A DNA stretch of 64,000 nt, from assembly GCF_000735345.1 (NCBI RefSeq), contig NZ_JMPJ01000067.1, forward strand, positions 55,312-119,311, given 5' to 3'. Numbering within the stretch: position 1 is the stretch's first letter; each line of letters starts with the position of its first letter. The notes under the pieces were generated by a model. The model saw only the letters and a list, made by a program, of their open reading frames with translations, was not told the DNA's origin and searched no databases. The translations under genes and the position numbers were made by a program. This stretch comes from Ewingella americana ATCC 33852. Lineage in GTDB: Bacteria > Pseudomonadota > Gammaproteobacteria > Enterobacterales > Enterobacteriaceae. This document shows positions 33,051 through 46,824 of the stretch, piece after piece.

Positions 33051-34007
33051 TTAGCGGCCCTCTTTCTTAGCAAGACGCAGAATCATCACTTTGGACAAGG
33101 CCAGAACGATGAAGGTGATAACAAACAGAATCAGACCGAGTTCCATCAGCGCCGAGGTGTGCAGGCCAGCTTCGGCTTCGGCAAACTCATTCGCCAACGC
33201 GGAGGTAATACTGTTGCCCGGCATATACAGCGAGGCGCTGTCGAGCTGGTAGGTGTTACCGATGATAAAGGTCACCGCCATGGTTTCACCCAGCGCGCGG
33301 CCAAGGCCCAGCATGATGCCGCCGATAACGCCGTTTTTGGTGAAAGGCAGCACGATGCGCCAGATAACTTCCCACGTGGTACAGCCGATGCCGTACGCGG
33401 ACTCTTTCATCATCACCGGCGTCTGCTCAAACACGTCGCGCATTACGGAGGCGATATAAGGGATGATCATGATGGCGAGGATAACGCCCGCGGCCAGAAT
33501 ACCGATACCAAAGCCCGGACCTGCGAACAGGGCACCGACGATGGGAATGCCGGAAAGGACTTCGCCAACCGGAGCCTGGAAATAGGTGGCAAACAGCGGC
33601 GCGAAGATAAACAGGCCCCACATGCCGTAAACAATACTGGGGATAGCCGCCAGCAGTTCAATCGCGATCCCCAGCGGGCGGCGCAACCAGTTAGGTGCCA
33701 GCTCGGTGAGGAACAGTGCGATACCAAAGCTGACCGGAACGGCAATCAGCAAGGCAATAATCGAGGTAACAACCGTGCCGTAAATTGGCACCAGTGCGCC
33801 GAATTGTTCGTTCGGGGCGTCCCAGGTTTTCGACCACAGGAAAGAGAAACCAAATTTCTCGATGCTTGGTAATGAGGCAATAAACAGCGAGACGATAATA
33901 CCGCCCAGCAGCAATAGCACAATCAGCGCTGCCAGCTTAACTAGCGCGCCGAAGATGATGTCACCGTTTTTACTTGGTGCTTTGATAGACGGCTTGTATT
34001 CAGCCAT
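33051..34007 (-). CDS. pstC: Phosphate ABC transporter permease PstC
   Basis: 318 residues (E. coli 319), partner of PstA. Basic cytoplasmic N terminus, then six membrane segments; the EAA-like loop is [23 protein letters not shown], and [14 protein letters not shown] is the conserved segment lining the channel. Separated from pstS by 134 nt holding a strong hairpin and a shortened ERIC. Confidence 0.96.
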   Translation of the reverse strand: MAEYKPSIKAPSKNGDIIFGALVKLAALIVLLLLGGIIVSLFIASLPSIEKFGFSFLWSKTWDAPNEQFGALVPIYGTVVTSIIALLIAVPVSFGIALFLTELAPNWLRRPLGIAIELLAAIPSIVYGMWGLFIFAPLFATYFQAPVGEVLSGIPIVGALFAGPGFGIGILAAGVILAIMIIPYIASVMRDVFEQTPVMMKESAYGIGCTTWEVIWRIVLPFTKNGVIGGIMLGLGRALGETMAVTFIIGNTYQLDSASLYMPGNSITSALANEFAEAEAGLHTSALMELGLILFVITFIVLALSKVMILRLAKKEGR

Positions 34008-34032
34008 ACCACTCTCTTCTTGTTCAGATTTA

Positions 34033-34058
34033 ATTCCCTCTCCGGACGGAGAGGGAAT
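34033..34058 (-). other. Intercistronic hairpin pstS-pstC
   Basis: Perfect 12-bp stem ATTCCCTCTCCG / CGGAGAGGGAAT with a 2-nt loop in sequence (4 nt when the closing pair opens), without a T run. It lies between the abundant binding-protein gene pstS and pstC, where partial termination or 3'-end protection would give more PstS than permease. Confidence 0.65.
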
Positions 34059-34086
34059 GAGGCAGAAGACCTGTACTCTAACTCAA

Positions 34087-34139
34087 AATCATTTAAGTTC
34101 CATCAAGGCGACCAACGCCGAGACAACTTAAAGATGATT
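34087..34139. repeat. Internally deleted ERIC (about 53 bp)
   Basis: Left end AATCATTTAAGTTCCATCAA-GGCG and right end CCAACGCCGAGACAAC-TTAAAGATGATT match the outer arms of the full ERIC copies in this window (ATCAAGGCGG and CCAACGCCGAGAC), while the central GAGCTTAC...GTAAGTGA core is missing. The ends still pair (AATCAT..TTAAGTT with AACTTAA..ATGATT). It borders the pstS stop codon. Confidence 0.7.
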
Positions 34140-34141
34140 GA

Positions 34142-35182
34142 TTAGTAAAGAGCTTTACCGCTGCTGTCTTTGATATTGGATTTCCATGCTGCGCGAACTT
34201 GTTCAACAACAGATTCTGGCAGAGTGGCGTAATCCAAATCAGTAGTCAGCTTGCCGCCGTTTTTGTAAGACCAGTCAAAGAACTTCAGCACTTCAGCGCC
34301 GTTGGCTGCGTTAGCCTGCTCTTTGTAAACCAGAATGAAGGTGGTAGAGCTGATTGGCCACGCGTTGTCGCCTTTCTGGTTAGTCAGGTCCTGAGCGAAG
34401 GTTTTCTTCCAGTCAGCGCCTTTAGCTGCCGCGCTGAAAGAAGCTTCAGTTGGGCTGATTGACTTGCCGTCTGCATCCACCAGCTTGGTGTATGCCAGAT
34501 TGTTTTGTTTAGCGTAAGCGTATTCAACATAACCGATTGAGCCCGGCAGACGTTGAACGAAAGCGGCAACGCCGTCGTTACCCTTGCCGCCCAGACCGAC
34601 AGGCCAGTTTACCGTTGAACCTGCGCCAATCTTGTCTTTCCACTCAGAGCTAACTTTAGTCAGGTAGCTGGTGAACACGAAAGAGGTACCTGAACCGTCA
34701 GCACGGCGCACGACCGCGATGTTGGTGTCTGGCAGTTTCACGCCTGGGTTCAGCTTAGTGATTGCCGCGTCATTCCATTTTTTGATTTTGCCCAGATAGA
34801 TATCACCCAGCGTTGCGCCATCCAGCGTCAACTGACCAGATTTGATGCCCGGGATGTTAACAGCCAGTACCACGCCACCGATCACGGTTGGGAATTGGAA
34901 CAGACCGTTCTTTTGCAGATCTTCTTCTTTCATTGGCGCATCAGATGCACCGAAGTCGACAGTTTTAGCGATGATTTGCTTAACGCCGCCGGAAGAGCCG
35001 ATACCCTGATAGTTAACCTGGTTGCCAGTGGCTTTTTGGTAAGCATCAGCCCATTTGGCATATACAGGTGCAGGGAAGGTGCCGCCAGCGCCAGTCAAGT
35101 TACTAGCAGCGAAAGCAGACATTGCTGTGAGGGAGAAAGTCGCTGCCACAATACCGGCGACGGTGTTACGCATCAATTTCAT
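34142..35182 (-). CDS. pstS: Periplasmic phosphate-binding protein
   Basis: 346 residues as in E. coli. Signal peptide [25 protein letters not shown], mature start near [21 protein letters not shown]. Phosphate-contacting stretches include [24 protein letters not shown] and [10 protein letters not shown]. Delivers phosphate to PstCAB. First gene of the operon, under Pho boxes. Confidence 0.97.
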   Translation of the reverse strand: MKLMRNTVAGIVAATFSLTAMSAFAASNLTGAGGTFPAPVYAKWADAYQKATGNQVNYQGIGSSGGVKQIIAKTVDFGASDAPMKEEDLQKNGLFQFPTVIGGVVLAVNIPGIKSGQLTLDGATLGDIYLGKIKKWNDAAITKLNPGVKLPDTNIAVVRRADGSGTSFVFTSYLTKVSSEWKDKIGAGSTVNWPVGLGGKGNDGVAAFVQRLPGSIGYVEYAYAKQNNLAYTKLVDADGKSISPTEASFSAAAKGADWKKTFAQDLTNQKGDNAWPISSTTFILVYKEQANAANGAEVLKFFDWSYKNGGKLTTDLDYATLPESVVEQVRAAWKSNIKDSSGKALY

Positions 35183-35280
35183 GTTCCACTCCTAGTGGTT
35201 TCTTATTTGTTCGATCTTGGGTTCGACCCAGCTCGAGGCTACTTAAAGTGTTTGGCACAGGAGGAAAATAGGACAGTTTG

Positions 35281-35320
35281 GTGACAGTAAAATGTACGTT
35301 ATATGACAGTTTTATGACAA
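35281..35320 (-). promoter_or_regulatory. Two Pho boxes (PhoB sites) of pstS
   Basis: Minus-strand TTGTCATAAAACTGTCAT at 35320-35303 matches the CTGTCATA-A-TCTGTCA-T consensus closely, and ACATTTTACTGTCAC at 35295-35281 forms a second, weaker box in phase. The order and spacing mirror the E. coli pstS promoter. A candidate -10 (CCTATTTT) follows near 35262-35272. Expected effect: PhoB activation at low phosphate. Confidence 0.85.
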
Positions 35321-35365
35321 AGGTCACAAAATAGCCGATGCGGGCAAGTTCTGGAGATTTGAAGA

Positions 35366-35392
35366 GTAAAAAGCCGACCCGGAGGTCGGCTT
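35366..35392 (-). terminator. Terminator downstream of glmS
   Basis: Minus-strand AAGCCGACC-tccg-GGTCGGCTT followed by TTTAC. Lies 144 nt past the glmS stop, beyond the ERIC copy. Confidence 0.8.
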
Positions 35393-35410
35393 AAGCTGTC
35401 ACATAACAGT

Positions 35411-35536
35411 AATACCCTAAATCATTCACGTTGTATCAAGGCGGCAACTGAATGAACCCCGGGAGCTTACATCAGTAAGTGACCGGGGTGAGTGCAGGCA
35501 GCCAACACCGAGACAGCGCGAAGGATGAAGGGTATT
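35411..35536. repeat. ERIC repeat between glmS stop and its terminator
   Basis: 126-bp copy ending AATACCC and GGGTATT, core AACCCCGGGAGCTTAC / AGTAAGTGACCGGGGTGAG. About 90% alike by eye to the gyrB copy at 6464-6589. Its last base is the first base of the glmS stop triplet. Confidence 0.95.
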
Positions 35537-37365
35537 TATTCGACGGTGACAGACTTCGCTAGATTACGTGGCTGATCGACGTCGGTACCTTTGATCAGTG
35601 CAACATAGTAGGAAAGCAGCTGTAACGGCACGGTGTAGAAAATGGGGGCGACAATTTCTTCGACGTGTGGCAGTTGGATAATCTTCATGCCGTCTGAGTC
35701 GGTGAAACCCGCATCTTGATCGGCGAAGACGTACAACAAGCCGCCGCGCGCACGCACTTCTTCAATGTTCGACTTCAGCTTTTCCAGCAATTCGTTGTTA
35801 GGTGCCACCACGATAACCGGCATATCCGCATCAATCAGCGCCAGCGGGCCGTGTTTCAACTCACCCGCAGCATAAGCTTCAGCGTGAATATAAGAGATCT
35901 CTTTCAGCTTCAGCGCACCTTCCATCGCGATTGGATATTGGTCGCCACGGCCCAAGAACAGGGCGTGATGCTTGTCAGAGAAACCTTCAGCCAGTGTTTC
36001 GATGGTTTTATCCAGCGACAGCATCTGTTCGATACGCGCAGGTAATGCCTGCAACGCGTGAACGATGTCGTGCTCGACCTGTGCGTCCATCCCTTTCAGG
36101 CGGCCCATGCGCGCCACCAGCATCAGCAGAACGGTCAACTGGGTGGTGAAAGCTTTGGTCGATGCCACGCCGATTTCGGTGCCAGCTTTGGTCATTAGCG
36201 CCAAGTCAGACTCACGAACCAAAGAAGAACCCGCCACGTTACACACGGCCAGCGAGCCCAGATAACCCAGCTCTTTGGACAGGCGCAGCGCTGCCAGCGT
36301 GTCGGCCGTCTCGCCGGATTGCGACAGGGTGATGATCAGGCTGTTCGGGCGCACGGCGGATTTGCGGTAGCGGAATTCAGAGGCGATTTCGACATCGCAA
36401 GGCATACCGGCCAGAGATTCAAACCAGTAGCGCGCCACCATGCCGGAATTGTAAGAAGTACCACAGGCAATGATCTGCACATGCTGCACGCGAGACAAGA
36501 TCTCGTCGGCTTTTTCGCCCAGCTCGCTCAGATTCACCTGACCGTGGCTGAAACGGCCTTCCAGCGTGTTTTTAATCGCCAGAGGCTGCTCGTAGATCTC
36601 TTTTTGCATGTAGTGGCGGAATACACCTTTATCACCGGCGTCATACTGCACATTAGATTCGATTTCTGCGCGACTTACCGCGTGGCCCTTGCTGTCAAAG
36701 ACGTTAACCGCGCGGCGGGTAATTTCTGCCACGTCGCCTTCTTCAAGGAACATAAAGCGGCGAGTCACAGGCAGCAGGGCAAGCTGGTCAGACGCGATGA
36801 AGTTTTCACCCACGCCCAGACCAATCACCAGCGGGCTACCAGAGCGCGCGGCTACCAGCACGGACGGATCGCGACGGTCCATCACCACGGTGCCATAAGC
36901 GCCACGCAGTTGAGGAATAACGCGCTGAACCACTTCCAGCAGCGTACCGCCCTGCAATTGCTCCCAATGAACCAAGTGAGCAATAACTTCAGTATCTGTT
37001 TCAGAATCAAAGCGATAACCGCGTTCAATTAACAGAGCACGCAGAGGTTCGTGGTTTTCGATAATACCGTTATGCACTACCGCAATATAATCAGACACAT
37101 GCGGGTGGGCATTCGCTTCAGAAGGCTCGCCATGGGTCGCCCAGCGGGTGTGCGCAATACCGGTGCCGCCGCTCAGAGGCGTTTCCGCCAGAGCATCAGC
37201 CAGCATTTGCACTTTACCTACGCGACGCAGACGGTTCAGCTTGCCATCGGCATCGACCACTGCCAGACCCGCTGAGTCATAACCGCGATACTCGAGGCGG
37301 CGTAAACCTTCTAACAGAATTTCAGCAATATCACGTTGCGCTACTGCGCCAACAATTCCACACAT
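35536..37365 (-). CDS. glmS: Glucosamine-6-phosphate synthase (glutamine-hydrolysing)
   Basis: 609 residues, the E. coli length. N-terminal glutaminase with the processed catalytic Cys2 ([17 protein letters not shown]), then two SIS isomerase domains ([36 protein letters not shown]) and the C-terminal [11 protein letters not shown] tail. Makes glucosamine 6-phosphate, first step toward UDP-GlcNAc. Follows glmU by 220 nt; the leader has hairpins that could be targets of small-RNA control as in E. coli. Confidence 0.98.
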   Translation of the reverse strand: MCGIVGAVAQRDIAEILLEGLRRLEYRGYDSAGLAVVDADGKLNRLRRVGKVQMLADALAETPLSGGTGIAHTRWATHGEPSEANAHPHVSDYIAVVHNGIIENHEPLRALLIERGYRFDSETDTEVIAHLVHWEQLQGGTLLEVVQRVIPQLRGAYGTVVMDRRDPSVLVAARSGSPLVIGLGVGENFIASDQLALLPVTRRFMFLEEGDVAEITRRAVNVFDSKGHAVSRAEIESNVQYDAGDKGVFRHYMQKEIYEQPLAIKNTLEGRFSHGQVNLSELGEKADEILSRVQHVQIIACGTSYNSGMVARYWFESLAGMPCDVEIASEFRYRKSAVRPNSLIITLSQSGETADTLAALRLSKELGYLGSLAVCNVAGSSLVRESDLALMTKAGTEIGVASTKAFTTQLTVLLMLVARMGRLKGMDAQVEHDIVHALQALPARIEQMLSLDKTIETLAEGFSDKHHALFLGRGDQYPIAMEGALKLKEISYIHAEAYAAGELKHGPLALIDADMPVIVVAPNNELLEKLKSNIEEVRARGGLLYVFADQDAGFTDSDGMKIIQLPHVEEIVAPIFYTVPLQLLSYYVALIKGTDVDQPRNLAKSVTVE

Positions 37366-37478
37366 CAGTTTTATTCCTATTTAAAGCCTGTTCACAGACC
37401 TTATTTTTGTCGCCTGACCTGATTGATATCCGGATTTTTTCCGGGTTCCCCGAGCCTTGTAGAAGTTGGGGATTATTA

Positions 37479-37519
37479 TGTTTTGGTCTGCATTTCCCGA
37501 GAAAACACAGACCAAAACA
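37479..37519 (-). promoter_or_regulatory. Hairpin in the glmU-glmS intergenic leader
   Basis: TGTTTTGGTCTG and CAGACCAAAACA make a perfect 12-bp stem with a 17-nt loop, about 115-155 nt before the glmS start. A smaller CCGGA/TCCGG hairpin lies at 37430-37444. In E. coli the glmUS transcript is cut after glmU and glmS is activated by the sRNA GlmZ in this leader; whether this hairpin is the equivalent is inference. Confidence 0.5.
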
Positions 37520-37585
37520 CAACTCTGGTATCAGAAAAACACGCCGAAACGTGCCTTTCTGAATTAACTATAGCGGTTAAACGCG

Positions 37586-38956
37586 TTACTTCTTCTTCAC
37601 CGGACGTTGCCAGTCAGGCTTATGCACCTGCTGTACGCGGCTGATAACCAAACCGTTTTCTGGCACGTCGCGAGTCACCGTGGTGCCTGCGGCGATAGTC
37701 ACGTTGTTGCCAACGCTAACCGGCGCCACCAGCTGGGTGTCTGAGCCAACAAAGACGTCGTTGCCAATCACCGTTTTAAACTTGTTCACGCCGTCGTAGT
37801 TGCAGGTAATGGTACCCGCGCCAATATTCACGTTGTCGCCAATCTCAGCGTCGCCAAGATAAGAGAGGTGACCGGCCTTCGAGCCTTTGCCCAGTCGCGC
37901 TTTTTTGATTTCGACGAAGTTACCGACGTGCGCGCCCTGCGCCAGCTCGGCACCCGGACGAAGACGGGCGAATGGCCCCACGGTACATTCAGCTTCCAAC
38001 ACGGCGTTTTCGAACACGCTGTACGGGCTGATTTCGCAGTCATCGCCAATCACGCAGTTCTTCAGCACGCAGCTCGCGCCGATTTTCACGCGATCGCCAA
38101 GCTTAACGTTGCCTTCAATGATCACGTTGGCGTCGATCTGCACGTCAATGCCGTGCGACAGCTCGCCGCGCAAATCGAAGCGCGATGGATCTAACAGCAT
38201 CACGCCCGCCAGCAACAGGCGCTCGGCCTGCTCACTCTGGTAAACGCGCTCAAGGCGGGAGAGCTGAAGGCGGTTGTTGACGCCATCAACTTCGCTATTA
38301 CGCGCTGGGTGAACCGTGGCAATCTGATGCCCTTCGGCATGGGCCATGGCAATAATGTCGGTGATGTAATATTCGCCCTGAGCATTATTGTTATTGAGTT
38401 GCCCCAGCCAGCGTTTGAACGATGCGCCGTCAGCCACCAGAATACCGGTATTAATTTCTTTGATTTTCAACTGTTCGGCGTTGGAGTCTTTCTGCTCAAC
38501 GATGCCCGTTACCGTGCCATTTTCACGCACGATGCGGCCATAGCCCGTTGGATCATCCAGCACCACGGTAAGTAAACCAATGCCACCTTCCGGTTTGGCT
38601 TTCAGCAGCTTATCCAGCGTTTCAACAGAAATCAGCGGGACATCGCCATACAGCATCAACACGTTTTCATCATCGGCAAAGTGCGGCGCGGCTTGCTGCA
38701 TTGCATGCCCGGTGCCCAGCTGCTCGGCTTGAAGTACCCAGTTCAGCCCCTCTTCGGCCAGCGACTGTTTCAGCAAATCGCCACCGTGGCCATAAACCAG
38801 ATGAACATTATTGGCACCTAAACGGGTCGCAGCATCGATAACGTGCTGAACCATCGGCTTACCAGCCAGAGGATGAAGAACTTTAGGAAGGTTGGAGTAC
38901 ATGCGAGTCCCCTTGCCTGCGGCAAGGATCACAACACTCAATGCGCTGTTAGACAT
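37586..38956 (-). CDS. glmU: Bifunctional N-acetylglucosamine-1-phosphate uridyltransferase / glucosamine-1-phosphate acetyltransferase
   Basis: 456 residues. N-terminal pyrophosphorylase with [25 protein letters not shown], and C-terminal left-handed beta helix of hexapeptide repeats ([41 protein letters not shown]). Makes UDP-GlcNAc for peptidoglycan and lipopolysaccharide. An ATTTCGCTTTGAAAAAT element at 39021-39036 upstream resembles a NagC site weakly. Confidence 0.97.
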   Translation of the reverse strand: MSNSALSVVILAAGKGTRMYSNLPKVLHPLAGKPMVQHVIDAATRLGANNVHLVYGHGGDLLKQSLAEEGLNWVLQAEQLGTGHAMQQAAPHFADDENVLMLYGDVPLISVETLDKLLKAKPEGGIGLLTVVLDDPTGYGRIVRENGTVTGIVEQKDSNAEQLKIKEINTGILVADGASFKRWLGQLNNNNAQGEYYITDIIAMAHAEGHQIATVHPARNSEVDGVNNRLQLSRLERVYQSEQAERLLLAGVMLLDPSRFDLRGELSHGIDVQIDANVIIEGNVKLGDRVKIGASCVLKNCVIGDDCEISPYSVFENAVLEAECTVGPFARLRPGAELAQGAHVGNFVEIKKARLGKGSKAGHLSYLGDAEIGDNVNIGAGTITCNYDGVNKFKTVIGNDVFVGSDTQLVAPVSVGNNVTIAAGTTVTRDVPENGLVISRVQQVHKPDWQRPVKKK

Positions 38957-39202
38957 AGGTAACCTGACAAATCCAATTTGAGGGACAAAAGTAACCTGTT
39001 AAGTAACAGAATTACTACATATTTCGCTTTGAAAAATGCCTACAAGCCGCAGCCCGCAAGGCCTGAGCATTGTATAGCCAATACTATGGAAATCGACGAT
39101 TAAAGTGGCTGCTTTACGCATTAGTATTCCATTTAATGCCGGGCGTTGTCATAAGAATAAGATGCAAAATTGCCCTTATTTATTGCCCAAAAAAAAGATA
39201 GC

Positions 39203-39230
39203 CAAAAAAAAGCGACCCGAAGGTCGCCTT
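39203..39230 (-). terminator. Terminator of the atp operon
   Basis: Minus-strand GCGACC-ttcg-GGTCGC stem followed by eight T residues, 18 nt after atpC. Tetraloop TTCG adds stability. Confidence 0.9.
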
Positions 39231-39244
39231 TTCAACTGATGTTG

Positions 39245-39667
39245 TTACATCGCTTTTCTGGTCAATTCGATTACGCGAAGTTTCGCGATCGCTTTAGCCA
39301 GTTCCGCAGACGCCTGAGCGTAGTCGACGTCGCCGTGAGAACCACTGATGTGTTCTTCCGCTTTACGCTTAGCTTCAAGCGCTCGCGCTTCGTCGAGGTC
39401 TTGCCCACGGATTGCAGTGTCAGCCAACACGGTCGTTGCGCTCGGTTGCACCTCAAGGATGCCACCCGAGAGATAGATATACTCTTCTTCACCGTGTTCT
39501 TTAACAATGCGCACCATACCAGGCTTGATGGCGGTGAGCAGCGGAGCATGCCCCGGGAAAATACCCAGTTCGCCTTCGCTACCCGTCACCTGGATCTTTT
39601 GTACCATGCCAGAAAACATTCTCTTTTCCGCACTGACAACATCCAGATGGTAAGCTTTTTCAGCCAT
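39245..39667 (-). CDS. atpC: ATP synthase epsilon subunit
   Basis: 140 residues (E. coli 139). N-terminal beta barrel ([39 protein letters not shown]) and C-terminal helical hairpin that can inhibit ATP hydrolysis. The frame is open five codons further, but ATG at 39667 matches the family start. 27 nt after atpD, last gene of the operon. Confidence 0.96.
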   Translation of the reverse strand: MAEKAYHLDVVSAEKRMFSGMVQKIQVTGSEGELGIFPGHAPLLTAIKPGMVRIVKEHGEEEYIYLSGGILEVQPSATTVLADTAIRGQDLDEARALEAKRKAEEHISGSHGDVDYAQASAELAKAIAKLRVIELTRKAM

Positions 39668-39694
39668 GTCATCCTCTCTCACAACAAGCTAGCG

Positions 39695-41104
<1,410 letters not shown>

Positions 41105-41109
41105 CTAGC

Positions 41110-41973
41110 TTAAACCGCGGAGGCTCCCCCGACGATCTCGGTGAGTTCCTGAGTGATGCTGGCCTGACGAGCTTTGTTGTATACCAACTGCAGCTCTTTG
41201 ATCAGGCTGCCGCCGTTATCGGTTGCGGCTTTCATCGCTACCATTCGCGCGGCCTGTTCGCTGGCCAGGTTTTCTACGACGCCCTGATAAACCTGAGATT
41301 CCACATAGCGACGCAGGAGGGTATCCAGCAGTGCTTTAGGATCTGGCTCATACAGGTAATCCCAGGATTTCTTCGCCAGTTCGCCATCTTCTGCCGGAGG
41401 CAGAGGCAACAGCTGAACGATGCGTGGTTCCTGAGACATGGTATTGACGAATTTGTTGCTAACAACGCATAACTTGTCTAAACGACCTTCATCGTAAGCC
41501 TGCAACATCACTTTTACCGGTCCGATAAGTTCTGACAGAGAAGGGTTATCCCCCATGCCAGTCACTTGAGCAACAACGTTGCCACCTACGGAACCGAAGA
41601 AAGAGGCTGCTTTGGAACCGATCAGGGCTAAGTCAACCTCAACGCCTTTCTCGGACCAGCCTTTCATCTCTGCCAGCAGTTTTTTGAACAAGTTAATGTT
41701 CAAGCCGCCACAAAGACCACGGTCGGTAGACACCACCAGATACCCAACGCGCTTAATTTCACGCTCATCCAGGTACGGGTGCTTATATTCCAGATTACCT
41801 AACGCGAGGTGACCGATCACTTCACGAATGGTTTCTGCATAAGGACGGCTGGCCGCCATGCGATCCTGCGTTTTACGCATTTTGGAGGCGGCGACCATCT
41901 CCATCGCTTTAGTGATCTTTTGCGTGTTTTGCACGCTGCTGATCTTACTACGTATCTCTTTTCCGCCGGCCAT
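41110..41973 (-). CDS. atpG: ATP synthase gamma subunit
   Basis: 287 residues. Begins [33 protein letters not shown] and ends [15 protein letters not shown], the two long helices that form the rotating central stalk. Middle Rossmann-like domain near [15 protein letters not shown]. 70 nt after atpA. Confidence 0.97.
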   Translation of the reverse strand: MAGGKEIRSKISSVQNTQKITKAMEMVAASKMRKTQDRMAASRPYAETIREVIGHLALGNLEYKHPYLDEREIKRVGYLVVSTDRGLCGGLNINLFKKLLAEMKGWSEKGVEVDLALIGSKAASFFGSVGGNVVAQVTGMGDNPSLSELIGPVKVMLQAYDEGRLDKLCVVSNKFVNTMSQEPRIVQLLPLPPAEDGELAKKSWDYLYEPDPKALLDTLLRRYVESQVYQGVVENLASEQAARMVAMKAATDNGGSLIKELQLVYNKARQASITQELTEIVGGASAV

Positions 41974-42043
41974 CTCTGCTTCTCCTCATTACCAAACGGC
42001 CTGCTGCTGGTCTGCTAAAGCAGGGCAGCAGGGCCGCTTAGTG

Positions 42044-43585
42044 TTACCAGGACTGGGTTGCTTTGAAGGTATCGAGGATATTTTTGAATTTCCCCTCGAT
42101 CTCATCGTTGTACGCACCAGTTTGGTTGATTTGTTGCAGAAGCTCTGCGTGCTCGCGGTCAGCGTAAGCCAACAGCGCAGCTTCAAAGCTACCGACTTTA
42201 GACAATTCAACGTCTTCCAGGTAACCACGTTCTGCTGCGAAGATAATCAGTGACTGCGCTACGATTGACATCGGCGCGTACTGTTTCTGTTTCAGCAATT
42301 CAGTCACTTTCTGACCGTGGTTCAACTGTTTACGCGTTGCTTCATCCAGATCGGATGCAAACTGGGAGAACGCAGCCAGTTCACGATACTGTGCCAACGC
42401 GGTACGAATACCACCGGACAGTTTCTTCATGATCTTGGTCTGAGCTGCACCACCAACACGGGATACGGAAATCCCTGGGTTTACCGCAGGACGGATACCG
42501 GCGTTGAACAGGTTTGATTCCAGGAAGATCTGACCATCAGTAATCGAGATTACGTTGGTTGGAACGAACGCTGAAACGTCGCCCGCTTGCGTTTCGATGA
42601 TTGGAAGCGCAGTCAGGGAACCAGTTTTGCCTTTCACTTCACCCTTGGTGAATGCTTCAACGTACTCGGCGTTAACACGCGCAGCACGCTCCAGCAGACG
42701 GGAGTGGAGATAGAAAACGTCGCCTGGGTAAGCTTCACGACCTGGTGGACGACGAAGCAGCAGGGAAATCTGACGGTAAGCAACAGCCTGTTTAGACAGG
42801 TCATCATAAACGATCAGTGCGTCTTCACCGCGGTCACGGAAGTATTCACCCATTGCGCAACCGGAGTACGGTGCCAGATATTGCAGTGCAGCAGATTCTG
42901 ATGCAGTCGCAACAACAACGATGGTGTTTTCCAGTGCGCCGTGCTCTTCCAGTTTACGAACCACGTTAGAAATGGTGGACGCTTTCTGGCCGATAGCCAC
43001 ATAGATACATTTGATGCCGGAATCGCGCTGGTTGATGATCGCATCAATTGCCAGAGCAGTTTTACCGGTTTGACGGTCACCGATGACCAATTCACGCTGA
43101 CCACGACCGATTGGGATCATGGCATCAACGGATTTGTAGCCTGTCTGCACAGGTTGGTCTACGGATTGACGTTCGATAACGCCTGGTGCGATAGCTTCAA
43201 CAGCTGAGAAGCCGTCGTGTTCTACCGGACCTTTACCGTCGATTGGCGCACCCAGGGTGTTAACAACGCGACCCAGCAGGCCACGGCCAACTGGAACTTC
43301 CAGGATACGGCCAGTACATTTAACTTTCATACCTTCGGCGAGGTCAGCGTAAGGGCCCATTACAACGGCACCTACAGAGTCGCGCTCCAGGTTCAGGGCG
43401 ATAGCGTAACGGTTACCCGGCAACGCAATCATTTCGCCTTGCATGACATCGGCTAAGCCGTGCACGCGGATGATCCCGTCACTGACGGAAACGATAGTAC
43501 CTTCATTGTGAGCTTCGCTCACCACATTGAACTGAGCAATGCGCTGCTTGATCAGTTCGCTGATTTCGGTGGAATTCAGTTGCAT
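42044..43585 (-). CDS. atpA: ATP synthase alpha subunit
   Basis: 513 residues, identical in length to E. coli. Nucleotide-binding P loop [13 protein letters not shown] near residue 169, the arginine-finger segment [11 protein letters not shown], and N-terminal [19 protein letters not shown] that docks with subunit delta. Non-catalytic partner of beta in the F1 hexamer. 12 nt after atpH. Confidence 0.98.
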   Translation of the reverse strand: MQLNSTEISELIKQRIAQFNVVSEAHNEGTIVSVSDGIIRVHGLADVMQGEMIALPGNRYAIALNLERDSVGAVVMGPYADLAEGMKVKCTGRILEVPVGRGLLGRVVNTLGAPIDGKGPVEHDGFSAVEAIAPGVIERQSVDQPVQTGYKSVDAMIPIGRGQRELVIGDRQTGKTALAIDAIINQRDSGIKCIYVAIGQKASTISNVVRKLEEHGALENTIVVVATASESAALQYLAPYSGCAMGEYFRDRGEDALIVYDDLSKQAVAYRQISLLLRRPPGREAYPGDVFYLHSRLLERAARVNAEYVEAFTKGEVKGKTGSLTALPIIETQAGDVSAFVPTNVISITDGQIFLESNLFNAGIRPAVNPGISVSRVGGAAQTKIMKKLSGGIRTALAQYRELAAFSQFASDLDEATRKQLNHGQKVTELLKQKQYAPMSIVAQSLIIFAAERGYLEDVELSKVGSFEAALLAYADREHAELLQQINQTGAYNDEIEGKFKNILDTFKATQSW

Positions 43586-43597
43586 GCTCCAGTCCCC

Positions 43598-44131
43598 TTA
43601 AGACTGCAAGACGTCTGCCAGGCGTTCAAGACGACTGCGAACGCTGCCATCAATCACCATATCACCTGCACGGATTACGACACCGGCAAGAACAGACTTG
43701 TCAATTTTGCAATTCAGCTTAACTTTGCGAGACAGACGTTTTTCCATCGCAGCAGCAATCTTAGCCTGCTGATCTTCGGACAGTGGAGTTGCTGAAGTAA
43801 CTTCTACTTCGGCAATGGCCTCTAAAGAGGCACGCAGTTCGATGAACTGTTGCAGCACTTCCGGAAGAACGCGTAAACGTCCATTTTCAGCCATAACCTT
43901 AATCAGATTTTGGCCTGCGTCGTCGAGTTGTTCACCACATACCGCGATAAACGTTTGAGACAGAGTTTCTGGTGCTAAAGCCCCGGAAAGCAGTTCTTCA
44001 ATTTGTTCATTGCGTGTGACTTCAGCCGTGAACGCCAGCATGGACTGCCAGCGATCTAAGCTTTGGTGCTCAACGGCAAAGTCAAAAGCTGCTTTGGCGT
44101 AGGGGCGAGCTACAGTTACAAATTCAGACAT
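43598..44131 (-). CDS. atpH: ATP synthase delta subunit
   Basis: 177 residues. N-terminal helical bundle [23 protein letters not shown], the typical OSCP/delta start, and C-terminal segment [25 protein letters not shown]. Joins F1 to the b2 peripheral stalk. 14 nt after atpF. Confidence 0.97.
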   Translation of the reverse strand: MSEFVTVARPYAKAAFDFAVEHQSLDRWQSMLAFTAEVTRNEQIEELLSGALAPETLSQTFIAVCGEQLDDAGQNLIKVMAENGRLRVLPEVLQQFIELRASLEAIAEVEVTSATPLSEDQQAKIAAAMEKRLSRKVKLNCKIDKSVLAGVVIRAGDMVIDGSVRSRLERLADVLQS

Positions 44132-44145
44132 CAGCCCCTCCCTCC

Positions 44146-44616
44146 TTACAGTTCAGCGACCAGTTTATCAACGATGTCGCTGTTAGCAGCTTCATCCACG
44201 GAACGTTCGATGATCTTCTCGGCGCCAGCAATGGCCAAAATCCCGACTTGCTTACGCAACTCTTCACGGGCGCGTTGGCGTTCGGCGTCGATCTCTGCCT
44301 TAGCTTGCGTCACGATCTTGTTACGTTCCTGCTCGGCTTCGGCTTTCGCTTCGTCGACGATCTGCGATTTACGCTTGTTCGCCTGTTCGATGATTACCTG
44401 AGCTTCAGCTTTAGCTTTTTTCAGTTGGTCGGTCGCATCGGCTTGCGCTAAGTCCAGCTCTTTTTTTGCACGTTCTGCGGAAGACAAACCTTCAGAAATC
44501 TCTTTCTGACGTTTTTCGATGGCAGCCATAATTGGCGGCCATACGTACTTCATGCAGAACCAGACAAACAGGACAAACGCGATAGCCTGGCCGAGGATTG
44601 TTGCGTTAAGATTCAC
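44146..44616 (-). CDS. atpF: ATP synthase b subunit
   Basis: 156 residues, E. coli length. One N-terminal membrane helix ([24 protein letters not shown]) followed by a long charged coiled coil, with [25 protein letters not shown] near the end that binds delta. Dimer forms the peripheral stalk. Confidence 0.97.
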   Translation of the reverse strand: MNLNATILGQAIAFVLFVWFCMKYVWPPIMAAIEKRQKEISEGLSSAERAKKELDLAQADATDQLKKAKAEAQVIIEQANKRKSQIVDEAKAEAEQERNKIVTQAKAEIDAERQRAREELRKQVGILAIAGAEKIIERSVDEAANSDIVDKLVAEL

Positions 44617-44634
44617 AGCACAATGCCTCTTTCA

Positions 44635-44951
<317 letters not shown>

Positions 44952-44970
44952 CAGTAGTGTTGAAAGAAAA

Positions 44971-45768
<798 letters not shown>

Positions 45769-45775
45769 TTAGTAG

Positions 45776-46174
45776 TTAAGTACGGTAACTGTTAATGACG
45801 GCCGGTGCTAAAATCTGAGTCATCAACACCGATAAATAAGCCAAACCAAGCGGAGCAAAAACCGCCTTAAACAGGCCCAGCGCGATAATCATCAAGATAA
45901 TCGTTATCAGAACCTTCAGCGCTTCTCCGATGGCAAAAGTCCAGGCAACTCGTCCAGAAACCGCTGTTTGCCCCTGCTGACGCATTGCGAAAAGCGTGAA
46001 CAATACATTCGGTAGCCATGCGGCCATTCCGCCCATTAAGCCGGAGGTGGTCCACGTCAGGCTTTTAAAGCCAAATGCAGCACTGAGCAGAACAAAGGTC
46101 AGTAACTGCAGTATTAACAGCTTTCTGGCCACCTTCGCGCCGTTCTTGCTGTACAAAATACCTGATACAGACAT
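45776..46174 (-). CDS. atpI: ATP synthase accessory protein AtpI
   Basis: 132 residues (E. coli 126). Four hydrophobic helices; starts MSVSGILYSKNGAKVARKLLILQLL. Believed to assist c-ring assembly or Mg uptake; not essential. First gene of the operon, 22 nt before atpB. Confidence 0.92.
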   Translation of the reverse strand: MSVSGILYSKNGAKVARKLLILQLLTFVLLSAAFGFKSLTWTTSGLMGGMAAWLPNVLFTLFAMRQQGQTAVSGRVAWTFAIGEALKVLITIILMIIALGLFKAVFAPLGLAYLSVLMTQILAPAVINSYRT

Positions 46175-46824
46175 GACGTTTGTTCTCTCCGTACTAAGTA
46201 CCTAGCTGGAGGTATGCTGAGTGCCGTATATCATAGCCTTTACGGTTTTGAGTCAAGCAGCAAAAAACGAGCAAATTATACGGGCCACTCAAACGAATTC
46301 AATGGATAAGTAGCGAAAAGGTGAACAATTATTTAAATTTTAAGCTTTAAGGCTATTTTCATAAGCAAACTATCGTCGTAAATGACCTTTTATCATTTGT
46401 ACGAGTATTCCAGTGCTTAACAAAGAAGCGTGCGTTGGATCACACAATTGCTATTTTCATCAGCTAATACAGCAACGGTAACGTGAAACCTTAGCTATTC
46501 TGGCCTTTTAAAAGTAATAAAAATCAATGAGATGATTAATTTTCGGTCTTTATTAAAACGGAATGCAAAATAACTGCACTTCCGTGAAACAATAACCCAA
46601 CAAATAACAACAATTTCATTACATGAGTTTTATCTTAGCCAGAGCCAAATTTTATTTTCAACCGTAACTATTTCCTGCCTGATTAGATCTGAAAGGTCAT
46701 CCAACTGCTATCAGAGTGTAAAAATGAGGTAAAACTCGAACTGGCTGCTTTAATTTAATTAGCCTGCTTATTTTACCTTTCATACACATTTGAAATTTTG
46801 ACGATTTATTGACTCATCGCAAAT
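46175..46824. promoter_or_regulatory. Long AT-rich region between rsmG and atpI, presumed atp promoter region
   Basis: 650 bp without a convincing gene, matching the long gap at this place in E. coli. Strongly AT-rich from about 46310 to 46820. The atp operon promoter must lie here, reading left on the minus strand; I could not select -10/-35 elements safely. No repeat, tRNA or terminator of rsmG was recognised (rsmG also reads leftward from 47445 and would need one here). Confidence 0.5.

Noticed and set aside
39020-39037. NagC operator upstream of glmU
   Set aside because: ATTTC...GAAAAT symmetry is weak and no second site at looping distance was found; mentioned only with glmU.
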